From Lentilitoribacter sp. Alg239-R112 (GTDB lineage Bacteria; Pseudomonadota; Alphaproteobacteria; Rhizobiales; Rhizobiaceae): a stretch of DNA of 64,000 bases. Numbering within the stretch: position 1 is the stretch's first letter; the number at the start of each line of letters is the position of its first letter. A program made the translations under genes and the position numbers. Shown here piece after piece: positions 16,321 through 25,076 of the stretch. The stretch spans positions 62,001 to 126,000 of the forward strand of contig NZ_LS999835.1 in assembly GCF_900537175.1 (NCBI RefSeq), written 5' to 3'. The notes below the pieces were generated by a model that ran no database searches, was not told where the DNA came from, and worked only from the letters and a program-made list of their open reading frames with translations.

Positions 16321-17355
16321 ATGACACAAGAACCACTTAACGTTGCCGTCATCGGCTCGGGCATTTGGGGCGGACAGCACTCCCATGTGTTCCACACCTT
16401 GCCCAATACCAACCTCATGGCGATCTGCGATCTCGATGAGGCTCGTGCTTCGGCGATGGCCAAATCGCATGGTGCGGCGCATGTTTTTACCGATCACAAG
16501 GCGCTGCTTGACTTGCCAGGTCTTGATGCCGTCAGTATCGCCACCCCCGACTTCACTCATACGCCGCTGATCGTCGATGCATTAGCAGCAGGCAAACATG
16601 TGCTTAGCGAGAAGCCTCTGGCCACGACCGTCGAAGAAGGCGAAGTCATTCGTAAAGCGGCGGCAGCAAGCGATTGCAAGCTGATGGTGGACTTCCACAA
16701 TCGTGTAAATCCGGCAATTGCTACGGCTAAGGACGAAATCGCTAAAGGCAGCATCGGTAAGACAATTCACGCTTCGGGCCGGCTGTCGAACACGACTTTT
16801 GTGCCATTGGAGATGCTGGCATGGGCCAACAAATCTTCAGCATTGTGGTTCCTTGGATCGCACCTGATTGACGCGCTGCGCTTTATCCTTGGAGATGATG
16901 TGGTGCGGGTCTTTTCAATGCGTGCCGATGGTCATCTGAGCGCGAAAGGCGTGGACACAGCTGATGTTCATCTGTCTATGTTAGAATTTTCCAAAGGCAC
17001 AATTGTAACGATTGAAAATAGCTGGGTCCTGTCACCGGACAATCCTCAGATCTTCGATTTAGCCATCGAACTTGTAGGGGAAAATGGTCAGATCCTGCTC
17101 AACCCCTCGCACAGTGGCGCGTATAGTGAGATGACGGGCAGCGGTCTGAAATACCGCGACATGTTCGGAGTGACTCCGGTGGGACTGGGTCGGATCGGTG
17201 GGTTTGTAATGGAATCCATCGCTCGTTTCGTCGACGCTGTACTAAGTAATGCACCGTTGCTTGCAGACATCGAGGATGGGCTGCGGGTCACCCGTGTTAT
17301 TGCTGCAATTGAAACCAGCGCTCAGACGGGCAAATCTATCGATATCACATATTAA
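16321..17355 (+). CDS. Gfo/Idh/MocA-family NAD(P)-dependent oxidoreductase
   Basis: This 344-residue soluble dehydrogenase has an N-terminal Rossmann fold (NVAVIGSGIWGGQHSHVF, about residues 6-23). The family EKP motif occurs in HVLSEKPLATT near residue 100, where its lysine takes part in catalysis. The C-terminal alpha/beta domain spans about 125-344. Relatives oxidise inositols, glucose, 1,5-anhydro sugars or sugar acids. It lies inside the CUT1 importer operon between the permeases and the ATPase, so it most likely performs the first step on the imported sugar. Confidence 0.9.
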   Translation: MTQEPLNVAVIGSGIWGGQHSHVFHTLPNTNLMAICDLDEARASAMAKSHGAAHVFTDHKALLDLPGLDAVSIATPDFTHTPLIVDALAAGKHVLSEKPLATTVEEGEVIRKAAAASDCKLMVDFHNRVNPAIATAKDEIAKGSIGKTIHASGRLSNTTFVPLEMLAWANKSSALWFLGSHLIDALRFILGDDVVRVFSMRADGHLSAKGVDTADVHLSMLEFSKGTIVTIENSWVLSPDNPQIFDLAIELVGENGQILLNPSHSGAYSEMTGSGLKYRDMFGVTPVGLGRIGGFVMESIARFVDAVLSNAPLLADIEDGLRVTRVIAAIETSAQTGKSIDITY

Positions 17356-17364
17356 GGGGCACAA

Positions 17365-18558
17365 ATGTCATCACTCACGATTAAATCCGTCGGTAAGAAA
17401 TACGGCGAAATTCGCGCGATATCGGATGTCTCAATTGACGTCACCGATGGCGAGTTTCTAGTTCTTGTCGGTCCATCTGGATGCGGTAAGTCTACTTTAC
17501 TGCGGATGGTTGCCGGGCTTGAGGAACTCACTGAGGGGCAAGTCTTTCTGGGAGATCGTGACGTCAGCAATGTCGATCCTAGGGATCGTGACGTAGCGAT
17601 GGTGTTTCAAAGCTACGCGCTTTACCCCCATATGACCGTTTACGAGAATATGGCCTTCGGCCTTCAGCAGCGAAAGGTGCCAAAGGATCAGATCCAATCG
17701 ACCGTTATGGATGCGGCTCGAATTCTAGACCTTGAGCCGCTGATGGCTCGCAAACCGGGAGCTTTGTCCGGTGGGCAACGACAGCGTGTTGCTATGGGGC
17801 GTGCAATTGTGCGCAATCCTGCCATCTACCTTATGGACGAGCCGCTCTCGAACCTCGATGCCAAGCTTCGAGTGCAAATGCGTGCCGAGCTCAAGCTTTT
17901 GCGCGAACGGTTGGGTGTGACGACTATCTATGTGACCCACGACCAGGTCGAAGCCATGACTTTGGGGGATAGAGTTGCTGTGCTGTCACCTCACAACGGG
18001 GGTGATGGCAGCAATCTGGAGCAATGTGACAACCCGCAAACGCTTTACCATAAACCATGCAACATGTTTGTGGCGGGCTTCATCGGTTCACCGGCCATGA
18101 ACTTTTTCTACGCTGATATCAAGGAAACGGCTGACGGCCTATCCGCAGACATTCCCGGAACGGGATTGAACCTCTCGTTGACCCGCGAAAACACTCCAAC
18201 ATTTGATGCATTGGTAGGATACACAGGAAGCGCTGTTGTAGTTGGCATACGGCCCGAGTTTTTCGATGTGTTGCCCGTGCGTGATGATGCGTCTGCTCAG
18301 TCACTTAAGGTGGATGTCTCGGTTTCCGAATTAGTTGGTCCTGACGCCTTCCTGCATTTTGATCTCCCTACACCACAGGTGGGTAAAGAACTGATGGAAG
18401 TTCTGAACGATGGCGAAAGCGCAGGTTCCAGCGGGGCGCGATTTACGGCACGAGTCAATACCGAAGATTTGCCTGCGGGCAGCAGCTCATTAAAACTCTT
18501 CGTAGATTTGCCACGTTTACATTTCTTTAATGAAACCACAACTGCGCGTATTTGTTAA
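17365..18558 (+). CDS. Sugar ABC transporter ATP-binding protein (CUT1, MalK/UgpC-like)
   Basis: This is a 397-residue ATPase. Walker A is GPSGCGKSTLLRMVAGLEEL, the Q-loop is MVFQSYALYPHMTV, the signature is LSGGQRQRVAMGRA, and Walker B is IYLMDEPLSNLDAKLR. The C-terminal TOBE/OB domain (about 240-397, VVVGIRPEFFDV) is the regulatory extension of CUT1 ATPases. It energises the two permeases and probably closes the operon. The module ends here: 18 bp after the stop begins MITE copy B. No terminator is visible between them, though the MITE itself could affect 3' processing. Confidence 0.92.
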   Translation: MSSLTIKSVGKKYGEIRAISDVSIDVTDGEFLVLVGPSGCGKSTLLRMVAGLEELTEGQVFLGDRDVSNVDPRDRDVAMVFQSYALYPHMTVYENMAFGLQQRKVPKDQIQSTVMDAARILDLEPLMARKPGALSGGQRQRVAMGRAIVRNPAIYLMDEPLSNLDAKLRVQMRAELKLLRERLGVTTIYVTHDQVEAMTLGDRVAVLSPHNGGDGSNLEQCDNPQTLYHKPCNMFVAGFIGSPAMNFFYADIKETADGLSADIPGTGLNLSLTRENTPTFDALVGYTGSAVVVGIRPEFFDVLPVRDDASAQSLKVDVSVSELVGPDAFLHFDLPTPQVGKELMEVLNDGESAGSSGARFTARVNTEDLPAGSSSLKLFVDLPRLHFFNETTTARIC

Positions 18559-18576
18559 ATTCGGAGCGCAGACACA

Positions 18577-18767
18577 GGTACTGTCGCAAAGTTTTTTATT
18601 GATGTAAAAATGGAGAATATTATTCCAAAATTTGCACTTCGCATCCGTCAAAAGGATAGTAAATCGTTCAAATTCCATCAAAACGTCTAAAATCAGTCTC
18701 TTTATCATCGTCCGTATTCAGCAATATAGAAAATTATTCTACACCAATAAAACTTTGCGACACTACC
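18577..18767. repeat. MITE-like element with IS6-type terminal inverted repeats, copy B
   Basis: This is a 191-bp element. The left end GGTACTGTCGCAAAG is identical to copy A for about 33 bases. The right end, read inward, is GGTAGTGTCGCAAAG then TTTTATTGGTGTAGAA. The interior is AT-rich, related to copy A (both contain GTTCAAATTCCATC) and about 12 bp longer. No 8-bp flanking duplication is visible (CAGACACA left, CAATAAAG right). It sits exactly at the junction of the GC-rich sugar module with AT-rich sequence. Confidence 0.72.
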
Positions 18768-18792
18768 CAATAAAGCCAACTCATCTGGAGTT

Positions 18793-19008
18793 TTAACCAT
18801 TATAGGCAACCTTTACATCAGCATGACTCGCTTGCACAGCATCCAACTGCATCTTTATAATATCATTGAAAGATAAAGTTGGGTTGGCTTCAGCTAACAT
18901 GCCAATTTTCATCCAAAATTCTGCCTGCGCGTTGATAGACCTGCACATGACTGTGCTGGCTTGTCGAATGCCCTCGTGTAGTTCATCATCAATTTTAACG
19001 ATACCCAC
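18793..19008 (-). CDS. ParD-like antitoxin, apparently orphan
   Basis: This 71-residue protein begins at GTG 19008 with AGGAGA seven bases upstream. Its sequence (GIVKIDDELHEGIRQASTVM, CRSINAQAEFWMKIGMLAEA) matches the ParD-like antitoxin family, small proteins with a ribbon-helix-helix-like N-terminus for DNA binding and a C-terminal toxin-binding tail. No ParE/RelE-type toxin frame lies on either side: MITE copy B is downstream and 285 bp of non-coding sequence with an operator is upstream. A perfect palindrome just ahead of the gene suggests autoregulation. Confidence 0.75.
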   Translation of the reverse strand: MGIVKIDDELHEGIRQASTVMCRSINAQAEFWMKIGMLAEANPTLSFNDIIKMQLDAVQASHADVKVAYNG

Positions 19009-19025
19009 AAATATCTCCTGGTTAT

Positions 19026-19041
19026 GATTTATGTATAAATC
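19026..19041. promoter_or_regulatory. Palindrome upstream of the ParD-like gene
   Basis: GATTTAT-GT-ATAAATC has perfect 7-bp arms around a 2-bp centre, ending 18 bp before the GTG start. The size and position fit a ribbon-helix-helix autoregulatory operator (inference). Confidence 0.5.
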
Positions 19042-19283
19042 GTATATGTTTCGTTATTCTATCTAACTAACTATTTCAAGTTGCGCGCCAATGGCGGGCT
19101 TAATTTTAATGAGAATAGGTGTTTGTAATTCAAAGATGAAACTCTGAGAATTAAGCCATCCTGGACTATTTAAAGATCGCTATCTTCATTACTGTTCAAC
19201 GTTGCTGTTTTCTGGCTAAACTCATAATTGACAAATCCAATTGTCCGTGTTTTCTCACCATTTTTTCAAGTTTTCTATATATT

Positions 19284-19297
19284 TGTTACCGATAACA
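19284..19297. promoter_or_regulatory. GntR/LacI-type operator 1 (TGTTACCGATAACA)
   Basis: This 14-bp site lies 97 bp before the SDR start. It matches the gluconate-operator type (TGTTAYCGRTAACA) and is a hybrid of the two forms seen elsewhere in the island: left half as at 29594, right half as at 25038 and 27546. It places the SDR gene in the sugar-acid regulon. Confidence 0.7.
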
Positions 19298-19393
19298 TTC
19301 TATAATAATTCCAACTACACGACGTCGAAATTAAAAACGACTTATCAATATGGTACGCAAGTTTTGCATGCCTAATTGGATGGGAGAAACAAT

Positions 19394-20137
19394 ATGACAA
19401 GAATAGCACTTATCACTGGTGGTGGCTCAGGTATCGGCTTTGCATGCGCCAGAACATTGGCTCAGAGTGGGTACCATACCATATTAACAGGCCGCAGAGA
19501 GCAGGCGTTGATTGAAGCATGTGAGATGATCGGAACTGATAGAAGCTCTGCAATTGCCTGCGATGTTACGTCAGAAGAAGATGTTGATGCATTATTTGCT
19601 CAGATCGAAAAGAATCATAACCGCCTGGATGTGTTGTTTAACAATGCTGGTAACAATGTGCCCGCTGCGCCAATTGGTGATGTGCCTGTTGCCGACTTTA
19701 AAACCGTTATCAACGTCAACCTTATAGGTGCATTTACAATGGCTCGCGGCGCATTTAATCTTATGCGTAAACAAATACCGCAAGGTGGCCGTATTATTAA
19801 TAACGGTTCTATCTCTGCATCAATGCCGCGTCCAGGTTCTTCTCCCTATACAGCATCAAAACACGCTATCACTGGATTAACGCGGACAATTTCATTAGAT
19901 GGTCGGCCTTACAACATCGCTTGTGGCCAGATAGACATTGGTAATGCCGCTTCTGATATGACAGCCAAGATGGGTGCTGGCGTGCCTCAAGCCGACTTAT
20001 CCATTAAACCAGAACCAGTTATGGACGTTCAACACGTCGCAGATTCTGTTCTGCATATGGCTAACCTTCCACTTAACGCAAATGTTCAGTTTATGACTGT
20101 TATGGCAACGACAATGCCATTTATAGGCCGCGGTTGA
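19394..20137 (+). CDS. Short-chain dehydrogenase/reductase (SDR)
   Basis: This is a 247-residue classical SDR. ATG 19394 follows GGGAGAAACAAT, which favours it over a start at 19376. The cofactor motif is ITGGGSGIGFACART (TGxxxGxG) and the structural NNAG is present. The catalytic serine is in IINNGSISA, with Tyr-x-x-x-Lys as YTASK. It lies under operator 1, so an oxidoreductive role on a sugar acid or related polyol is likely; the exact substrate is unknown. It is convergent with the FAD oxidoreductase gene, 104 bp away. Confidence 0.85.
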   Translation: MTRIALITGGGSGIGFACARTLAQSGYHTILTGRREQALIEACEMIGTDRSSAIACDVTSEEDVDALFAQIEKNHNRLDVLFNNAGNNVPAAPIGDVPVADFKTVINVNLIGAFTMARGAFNLMRKQIPQGGRIINNGSISASMPRPGSSPYTASKHAITGLTRTISLDGRPYNIACGQIDIGNAASDMTAKMGAGVPQADLSIKPEPVMDVQHVADSVLHMANLPLNANVQFMTVMATTMPFIGRG

Positions 20138-20241
20138 ATACTGTAATCAAAACACTTGCCAAGTGGCACATGTGGAAGAAAGTGAAGCTTTTATTGTAGC
20201 CAATGGATTTCTAACTCATTCTACAGTTTTAAAATAAACAT

Positions 20242-21483
20242 CTAAAACCGGGTCACACTATAGGGCGAAAGATCAATATCAGGACGCTCACCGCATATTA
20301 GCTGCCCCATCAACTTTGCCGTGGTTGCTGCATAAGTCATTCCAAGATGACCATGACCGGTGGCGTAGAAGACACCGGGTGTTTTGGCTGATGGTGACAT
20401 GACTGGAATGGTGTCCGGCAATGCCGGGCGATGACCCATCCACTCGGAAGTGTTCTGAATTTTCAGGTTTGGCAACGCTTTGCGAGCATGCTTAACTGTG
20501 ATTTTAGCGCGTTTGTAGTTAGGTGTTGCATTCAAACCTGCCAATTCGACAGTACCTCCGACACGAATGCCACCCGCCGTTGGACTAACCATAAATGCTT
20601 TGGCTGGCCAAATAATCGAATGTTTGATTGTGATGTCCGGAGCCATGATCTGAGTGTGGTAGCCGCGTTCCGTTTCCAGCGGTATAGGCTCTCCTAACAA
20701 CCTTGAGAGACCGCCGGTGAATGCACCAGCACAAAGCACCACATTATCAGCTTCTAAAATGGTTCCACCTTGTAAATGCACCCCGGAAATACGTGCTCCA
20801 CGTTTAAAACCAGTAACTTTTGATTGTTGTACTTGACCTCCAAGAGCCTTGAATCTTGCCACAAGCTGAACAACCATTCGGTATGGATCCGTGAGTGTAC
20901 GGTTGTCTGGCAATAAAACTGCTTTAGTGATTTTATCGGATATTTCCGGCTCCAGATCACGAATTTTTCTATGCTCAATTATCTCATAGTCAAACCCATG
21001 ACGATGAAGCATTTCAATACGTTCACGGTCCCCCGCAAACTCACGGTCATTTGCATATAGTGACAAGCAGCCTTGTTTTGATACCCGCACACCGCCATCA
21101 ATCTCAGCTAATAGTTCCTTTGTATCAGCCAGCGATCTTTGACAAAGCTCGGCTCCCGCACACTCTAACTTTTGAACCGTCGATGGATTGCTGGCAAGAA
21201 TAAAACGAGAGAACCAAGGGATCAGGCGGGGGAAATATTTTGGGCTGACACTTACCGGTCCCTCCGGATCGATTAGCCAACCAGGCATATGCCTCCAGGT
21301 CGACATGCGAGCCAATGGCATAAATTCAGTCACGGCAACAGATGCCATATTTCCAAACGATGCTCCCTGACCTGGAGCATTGCCATCAACCATCACAACA
21401 TTTCGACCACGTTTTTGCAGCTCATATGCAATCGATGCGCCGATAATTCCAGCGCCGACGACAACAGTGGTTTTTGAACTCAT
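20242..21483 (-). CDS. FAD-dependent D-amino-acid dehydrogenase-like oxidoreductase (DadA family)
   Basis: This 413-residue flavoenzyme has an N-terminal dinucleotide-binding fold (TTVVVGAGIIGASIAYELQK, residues 5-24; GxGxxG) and the DAO fold throughout. It ends with the FAD-contacting ATGHGHLGMTYAATTAKLMG. Relatives oxidise D-amino acids, feeding electrons to the respiratory chain. No gluconate-type operator is visible upstream. A weak inverted repeat (ACTCT N8 AGAGT at 21488-21505) lies just before the start. It is monocistronic here and its connection with the sugar-acid genes is unproven. Confidence 0.85.
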   Translation of the reverse strand: MSSKTTVVVGAGIIGASIAYELQKRGRNVVMVDGNAPGQGASFGNMASVAVTEFMPLARMSTWRHMPGWLIDPEGPVSVSPKYFPRLIPWFSRFILASNPSTVQKLECAGAELCQRSLADTKELLAEIDGGVRVSKQGCLSLYANDREFAGDRERIEMLHRHGFDYEIIEHRKIRDLEPEISDKITKAVLLPDNRTLTDPYRMVVQLVARFKALGGQVQQSKVTGFKRGARISGVHLQGGTILEADNVVLCAGAFTGGLSRLLGEPIPLETERGYHTQIMAPDITIKHSIIWPAKAFMVSPTAGGIRVGGTVELAGLNATPNYKRAKITVKHARKALPNLKIQNTSEWMGHRPALPDTIPVMSPSAKTPGVFYATGHGHLGMTYAATTAKLMGQLICGERPDIDLSPYSVTRF

Positions 21484-21704
21484 TTAAACTCTCACAACTT
21501 AGAGTGATAACCTCAGCATATTCACCAACGCTCAAGTGGATCTTACCTATCTAGATGATTTATACGATTTGTCCATCCTGCCTGATCCGATCAAGCAATA
21601 TACAACTTTTATAACCTGAAACAGCTATATTTAGGTGATAGTGGGTTAGGGTAAGTAAGCCGCGCTCTGCGCACTTCTAAAAACTGACAACCACAATCGT
21701 ACTA

Positions 21705-22721
21705 TTAGGCACTTTGACGTTTAATTAGGCGCGGTTTGGTTTGAACAACCTTGTTACTCTCACGTCTGCTGTCAGACAGAAGATCAACGATCTTTTCAGC
21801 AGCTAACTGTCCAATTAATGCAGCACCAACATCAATTGTTGTAATTGATGGGTTTGAAAATAGACCAAGCTCATAGGCACCAAATCCTCCGATTGCTATA
21901 GTATCAGGTACTGATAGATCAAGTCTCTTACATTCGGTTACCGCACCAAATGCGACTGGATCTGAAACACACATAATCGCTTGAGTATCGGGCCATTCCT
22001 TCAGAATATGTTTTAAGCCGTTAACACCCGGTTCCATAGAAAATGGGGACTGTTCCTGAAACGATATTCTGCTCCCATCTAAACCGTGTTTTTCGAGCGT
22101 TTTACAAAACCCTTCATAACGATCACGTCCGCGGCTATCTCGAGAATTGTCACCACCAATAAAACCAATCTTTGTATGACCTTGCTTGATGAAATGTTCG
22201 ATCATCAATTCTGCAGCATATGCGTTTGAAAAACCCACAACCTGGTCGACTGGATTCTCAGGAATATCCCAAGTTTCTACGACCGGTATGCCCGAATTCT
22301 CAAGTAAATTTCTGCATCTGTCTGTATGAACACCACCCGTTACGATAATCGCTTCCGGGCGCTTTTTTAGAAGCTGAGTGATAAGCTGTTCTTCACGATC
22401 CACATGATAATTTGAGTAACCCAACAAGACCTGAAGGTCATTTTTTGCTAAAACGTCAGAGAGCGCTTTTACTGTGTCGGCAAAATTTCCATTGTTTATC
22501 GATGGTATCGTAACAGCAACGAAACCAGAGCGACCTGAGGAAAATTCAGAGGCCCTTGTATCAAGAACATAGCCCAGGTCGTCAGCTGCTTTTTGAATTT
22601 TGTCTCGTGTCGCTTTACTAACGGACGTTTCAGGCTTTAAGGCGCGCGAAACAGTCATGCTAGAAACGCCAGCAAGTTTTGCAACATCCGCCATAGTGGC
22701 TAGTTTTGGTTTATCCTTCAC
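21705..22721 (-). CDS. LacI-family regulator, GntR-like (gluconate type)
   Basis: This 338-residue repressor starts at GTG 22721, preceded by AGAGGA. The N-terminal LacI helix-turn-helix reads TMADVAKLAGVSSMTVSRAL (about residues 9-28), with hinge and periplasmic-binding-like domain after it. The IPVVETWDIPENPVD segment resembles the gluconate repressors GntR/IdnR. It is the last gene of the idnO, gntK and dehydrogenase operon, so its own synthesis follows that operon. It probably binds the TGTTATCGATAACA sites at 25038 and 27546; the effector is likely gluconate or a phosphorylated derivative (inference). Confidence 0.88.
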   Translation of the reverse strand: MKDKPKLATMADVAKLAGVSSMTVSRALKPETSVSKATRDKIQKAADDLGYVLDTRASEFSSGRSGFVAVTIPSINNGNFADTVKALSDVLAKNDLQVLLGYSNYHVDREEQLITQLLKKRPEAIIVTGGVHTDRCRNLLENSGIPVVETWDIPENPVDQVVGFSNAYAAELMIEHFIKQGHTKIGFIGGDNSRDSRGRDRYEGFCKTLEKHGLDGSRISFQEQSPFSMEPGVNGLKHILKEWPDTQAIMCVSDPVAFGAVTECKRLDLSVPDTIAIGGFGAYELGLFSNPSITTIDVGAALIGQLAAEKIVDLLSDSRRESNKVVQTKPRLIKRQSA

Positions 22722-22782
22722 AACTTTTCCTCTACCCCGCCTGAACCAACTTTGACCGATCCTCTTTGCAAGCTATTTCCAT

Positions 22783-23670
22783 TTACTTAAAGTTTGCCTT
22801 ATCAGGCCCTTTGAAATATTCCATTAAAACAGGCAAATCTTCTTCACCCAGTCCTGACGCAACCAACATTTTATAAACCTCCATACATGCCGCTGTCACA
22901 GGCATAGATGTATTTGTTTCCAATGCCAAATTCTGGGCAAAATTTAAATCCTTGACCATATTAGCCAGGCGACCTTGACGGTCATAATCTTTAATAGCAT
23001 AGCGCGGCATATATTCTTGCAAAACGGCACTATCTGCGCGACCTCCTGCAAGGGCTGCCGGAATTTTAGTCGCATCAACGCCGGCATCCAGGGCCAATTG
23101 AGTGGCCTCAGCCACCGCAACAAAATTAAGTCCACATAGCACTTGATTGATAATCTTCGTTGTTTGGCCAGCGCCACTTGGGCCCATATGAGACATATTG
23201 GATGCAAGAAGCCTAAGGCATTCCATTGCCTTTTTGACATGGCCACCTTCTCCACCCAGCATTAATGTCAGTTCACCGATAAGGGCCTTTGGTGCTCCGC
23301 CGGATAAAGGTGCATCCACCCATCCAATATTATGCTCTGCCGCCTTTTCAGCAAATCTGCGGGTTTCAGTGGGATCAATTGAGGACATATCAATAAACAA
23401 AGTTTCAGGGCCTGCGCCTTCAACTGCACCGCCATTGCCAAAAGCAGCAACTTCAACAATTCTCGACGCATTCAAACTGAAAATTACAAATTCTGAAGCT
23501 TGTGCAGCGTCAGCTGCTGAGTTTGACGAGATTGCACCCTTGGCAACAAGTTCGGCTACCCGTTCTTTATCAAGATCAAAGACAAACAGCTCACAATCTT
23601 CAGATAGAAGACGAGTTCCTATTGCTCCACCCATAGCACCAGCGCCGATTAATCCAACTTTATATGCCAT
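22783..23670 (-). CDS. NAD(P)-dependent beta-hydroxyacid dehydrogenase (3-hydroxyisobutyrate dehydrogenase family)
   Basis: This is a 295-residue dehydrogenase. The N-terminal Rossmann motif is GLIGAGAMGGAIGTRLL. The substrate-binding motif (DAPLSGGAPKA) is near residue 120, and the catalytic lysine lies in GQTTKIINQVLCG near 170. The family includes tartronate-semialdehyde reductase, 3-hydroxyisobutyrate dehydrogenase and threonate or 6-phosphogluconate relatives. Its ATG follows the gluconokinase stop with no gap (TAGATG), so it is part of the same operon. Its exact substrate in this sugar-acid island is not determined by sequence. Confidence 0.88.
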   Translation of the reverse strand: MAYKVGLIGAGAMGGAIGTRLLSEDCELFVFDLDKERVAELVAKGAISSNSAADAAQASEFVIFSLNASRIVEVAAFGNGGAVEGAGPETLFIDMSSIDPTETRRFAEKAAEHNIGWVDAPLSGGAPKALIGELTLMLGGEGGHVKKAMECLRLLASNMSHMGPSGAGQTTKIINQVLCGLNFVAVAEATQLALDAGVDATKIPAALAGGRADSAVLQEYMPRYAIKDYDRQGRLANMVKDLNFAQNLALETNTSMPVTAACMEVYKMLVASGLGEEDLPVLMEYFKGPDKANFK

Positions 23671-24198
23671 CTAATTGCCTTTGTTCTGATCTGTTATTAA
23701 ACTTAAAATTTGATCCAAAATCCGCTGCTGTGAGAAGGAGATGTCAACAGTAATAGAAGTTTCTTCCTTTGATAAAGGTTCAAGCGCTGCAAACTGGCTA
23801 TCCAGTAGATCTGTCGGCATAAAATGACCTGCTCTCCTCTTCATACGATCGGCAATGACCTCTTTGGATCCAGACAAATGAATAAAAGTAATTCCTTCGC
23901 CAGCTTCCCGACGCAACAAATCTCTATATGAACGCTTAAGAGCAGAGCATCCTGTAAAAGCAAGACCCTCTGTTTTTGACATTTCCTGAGCTATTATTTT
24001 TAGCCATGGCCAACGATCTTCATCTGTTAGCGGTTCGCCATTGCTCATCTTCTTGATATTGACCATAGGATGGAACTCATCTCCTTCTAGATATGTTCCT
24101 CCAAGTTGGCCAACAAGAGCATTTCCAACCGTGGACTTGCCACAACCTGCAACTCCCATAACCACAAAGAGACGTTTATTGTTATTGATCTCAATCAT
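23671..24198 (-). CDS. gntK: Gluconokinase (GntK/IdnK type)
   Basis: This phosphorylates D-gluconate to 6-phosphogluconate, the committed step into the pentose phosphate or Entner-Doudoroff route. It has 175 residues. Walker A is VMGVAGCGKSTVGNAL near residues 12-27, followed by LEGDEFHP and the ALKRSYRD motif characteristic of GntK. ATG 24198 is chosen because it lies just past the gluconate 5-dehydrogenase stop and gives the family N-terminus; a frame opening at 24255 overlaps that gene. It sits between idnO and the beta-hydroxyacid dehydrogenase in one operon under operator 2. Confidence 0.9.
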   Translation of the reverse strand: MIEINNNKRLFVVMGVAGCGKSTVGNALVGQLGGTYLEGDEFHPMVNIKKMSNGEPLTDEDRWPWLKIIAQEMSKTEGLAFTGCSALKRSYRDLLRREAGEGITFIHLSGSKEVIADRMKRRAGHFMPTDLLDSQFAALEPLSKEETSITVDISFSQQRILDQILSLITDQNKGN

Positions 24199-24208
24199 AC
24201 AAAAATGC

Positions 24209-24976
24209 TTATAAGCTAGCCGTGATTCCACCATCCACGTAAAGCGTATGGCCATTTACAAAGCTGGATGCGGCAGAACTTAGGAAAACGCAAGCGCCAA
24301 CAAGCTCATCTACATTTCCCCACCTACCCGCAGGTGTTCGCTTTTCAAGCCAGGCACTGAATTCAGGGTCAACCACTAATGCTGCATTTAGCGGTGTATC
24401 AAAATAACCTGGAGCAATCGCATTGCACTGCAGACCATATTTCGCCCAGTCTGTTGCCATGCCTTTTGTTAAGTTTCCAACGGCACCCTTTGTGGCGGTA
24501 TAAGGAGCAATACCAGGCCGAGCGAGCATGGTTTGGACTGATGCAATATTGATGATCTTTCCAGCCTTACGCCCTATCATATGACGCGCAACTGCTTGCC
24601 CAACACTGAACACAGAAGCGACATTTGTAGTCAGTAATTTTTGGAACATATCTGTGGGGTAATCTTCCAGTGCAGTTCTGAATTGCATACCGGCATTATT
24701 GACCAAAATATCAATGGCTCCGTGTTCTTTTTCAAATCCATCGACTGCGTCTCGCACGCCGTCATGATCTGTTGCATCAAAAGCCAGTTCAGTAACATTA
24801 ATACCCTCAGACCTTAGTTGATCAGCGGCATTTTTTAGTTTTTCGACATCTCGACCATTTAAAATGATCTTGGCACCTGATGCCGCCAAACCTTTTGCAA
24901 GCGCGTATCCAATCCCTTGAGATGAGCCTGTGATCAATGCAGTTTTTCCATTAAGGTCAAATAAGTTCTGTGTCAT
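24209..24976 (-). CDS. idnO: Gluconate 5-dehydrogenase (SDR family)
   Basis: This 255-residue SDR interconverts 5-keto-D-gluconate and D-gluconate with NAD(P)H. The cofactor motif is ITGSSQGIGYALAKGL, with NNAG (VNNAGMQFR), the catalytic serine in IINIASVQTM, and YTATKGA as YxxxK. The sequence around MQFRTALEDYP and the YFDTPLNAALV segment fit IdnO-type enzymes. It is the first gene of the minus-strand operon, divergent from the 2-hydroxyacid dehydrogenase, with operator 2 in the 100-bp gap. Alternative: another SDR acting on ketogluconates. Confidence 0.85.
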   Translation of the reverse strand: MTQNLFDLNGKTALITGSSQGIGYALAKGLAASGAKIILNGRDVEKLKNAADQLRSEGINVTELAFDATDHDGVRDAVDGFEKEHGAIDILVNNAGMQFRTALEDYPTDMFQKLLTTNVASVFSVGQAVARHMIGRKAGKIINIASVQTMLARPGIAPYTATKGAVGNLTKGMATDWAKYGLQCNAIAPGYFDTPLNAALVVDPEFSAWLEKRTPAGRWGNVDELVGACVFLSSAASSFVNGHTLYVDGGITASL

Positions 24977-25037
24977 CGTTTAACTTTCGAATTCTGTTGG
25001 CAAATTTTACTGGACAGTGTTTAGCTCCACGTCTATA

Positions 25038-25051
25038 TGTTATCGATAACA
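25038..25051. promoter_or_regulatory. GntR/LacI-type operator 2 (TGTTATCGATAACA)
   Basis: This perfect 14-bp palindrome lies between the divergent idnO operon (start 24976) and the 2-hydroxyacid dehydrogenase gene (start 25077). It is identical to operator 3, and one site can control both transcription units. Confidence 0.8.
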
Positions 25052-25076
25052 ATTACAAGCAATATCGGAACATTGA

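Larger units (their letters stand above)
19009..19393. other. Intergenic region with two operators
   Basis: This is a 385-bp AT-rich divergent region between the ParD-like gene and the SDR gene. It holds the ParD-proximal palindrome (19026-19041) and a GntR/LacI-type operator (19284-19297). I see no gene in the remaining sequence. Confidence 0.6.

Noticed and set aside
10730..18767. Treating the IS6 element and MITE copy B as ends of a classical composite transposon
   Set aside because: No matching 8-bp target duplications were found at the outer flanks, and the MITE is not an IS6 copy. Only a looser statement about shared termini is supported.
21488..21505. Inverted repeat ACTCT N8 AGAGT ahead of the DadA-like gene as an operator
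   Set aside because: Five-base arms in AT-rich DNA are too weak to call on their own.
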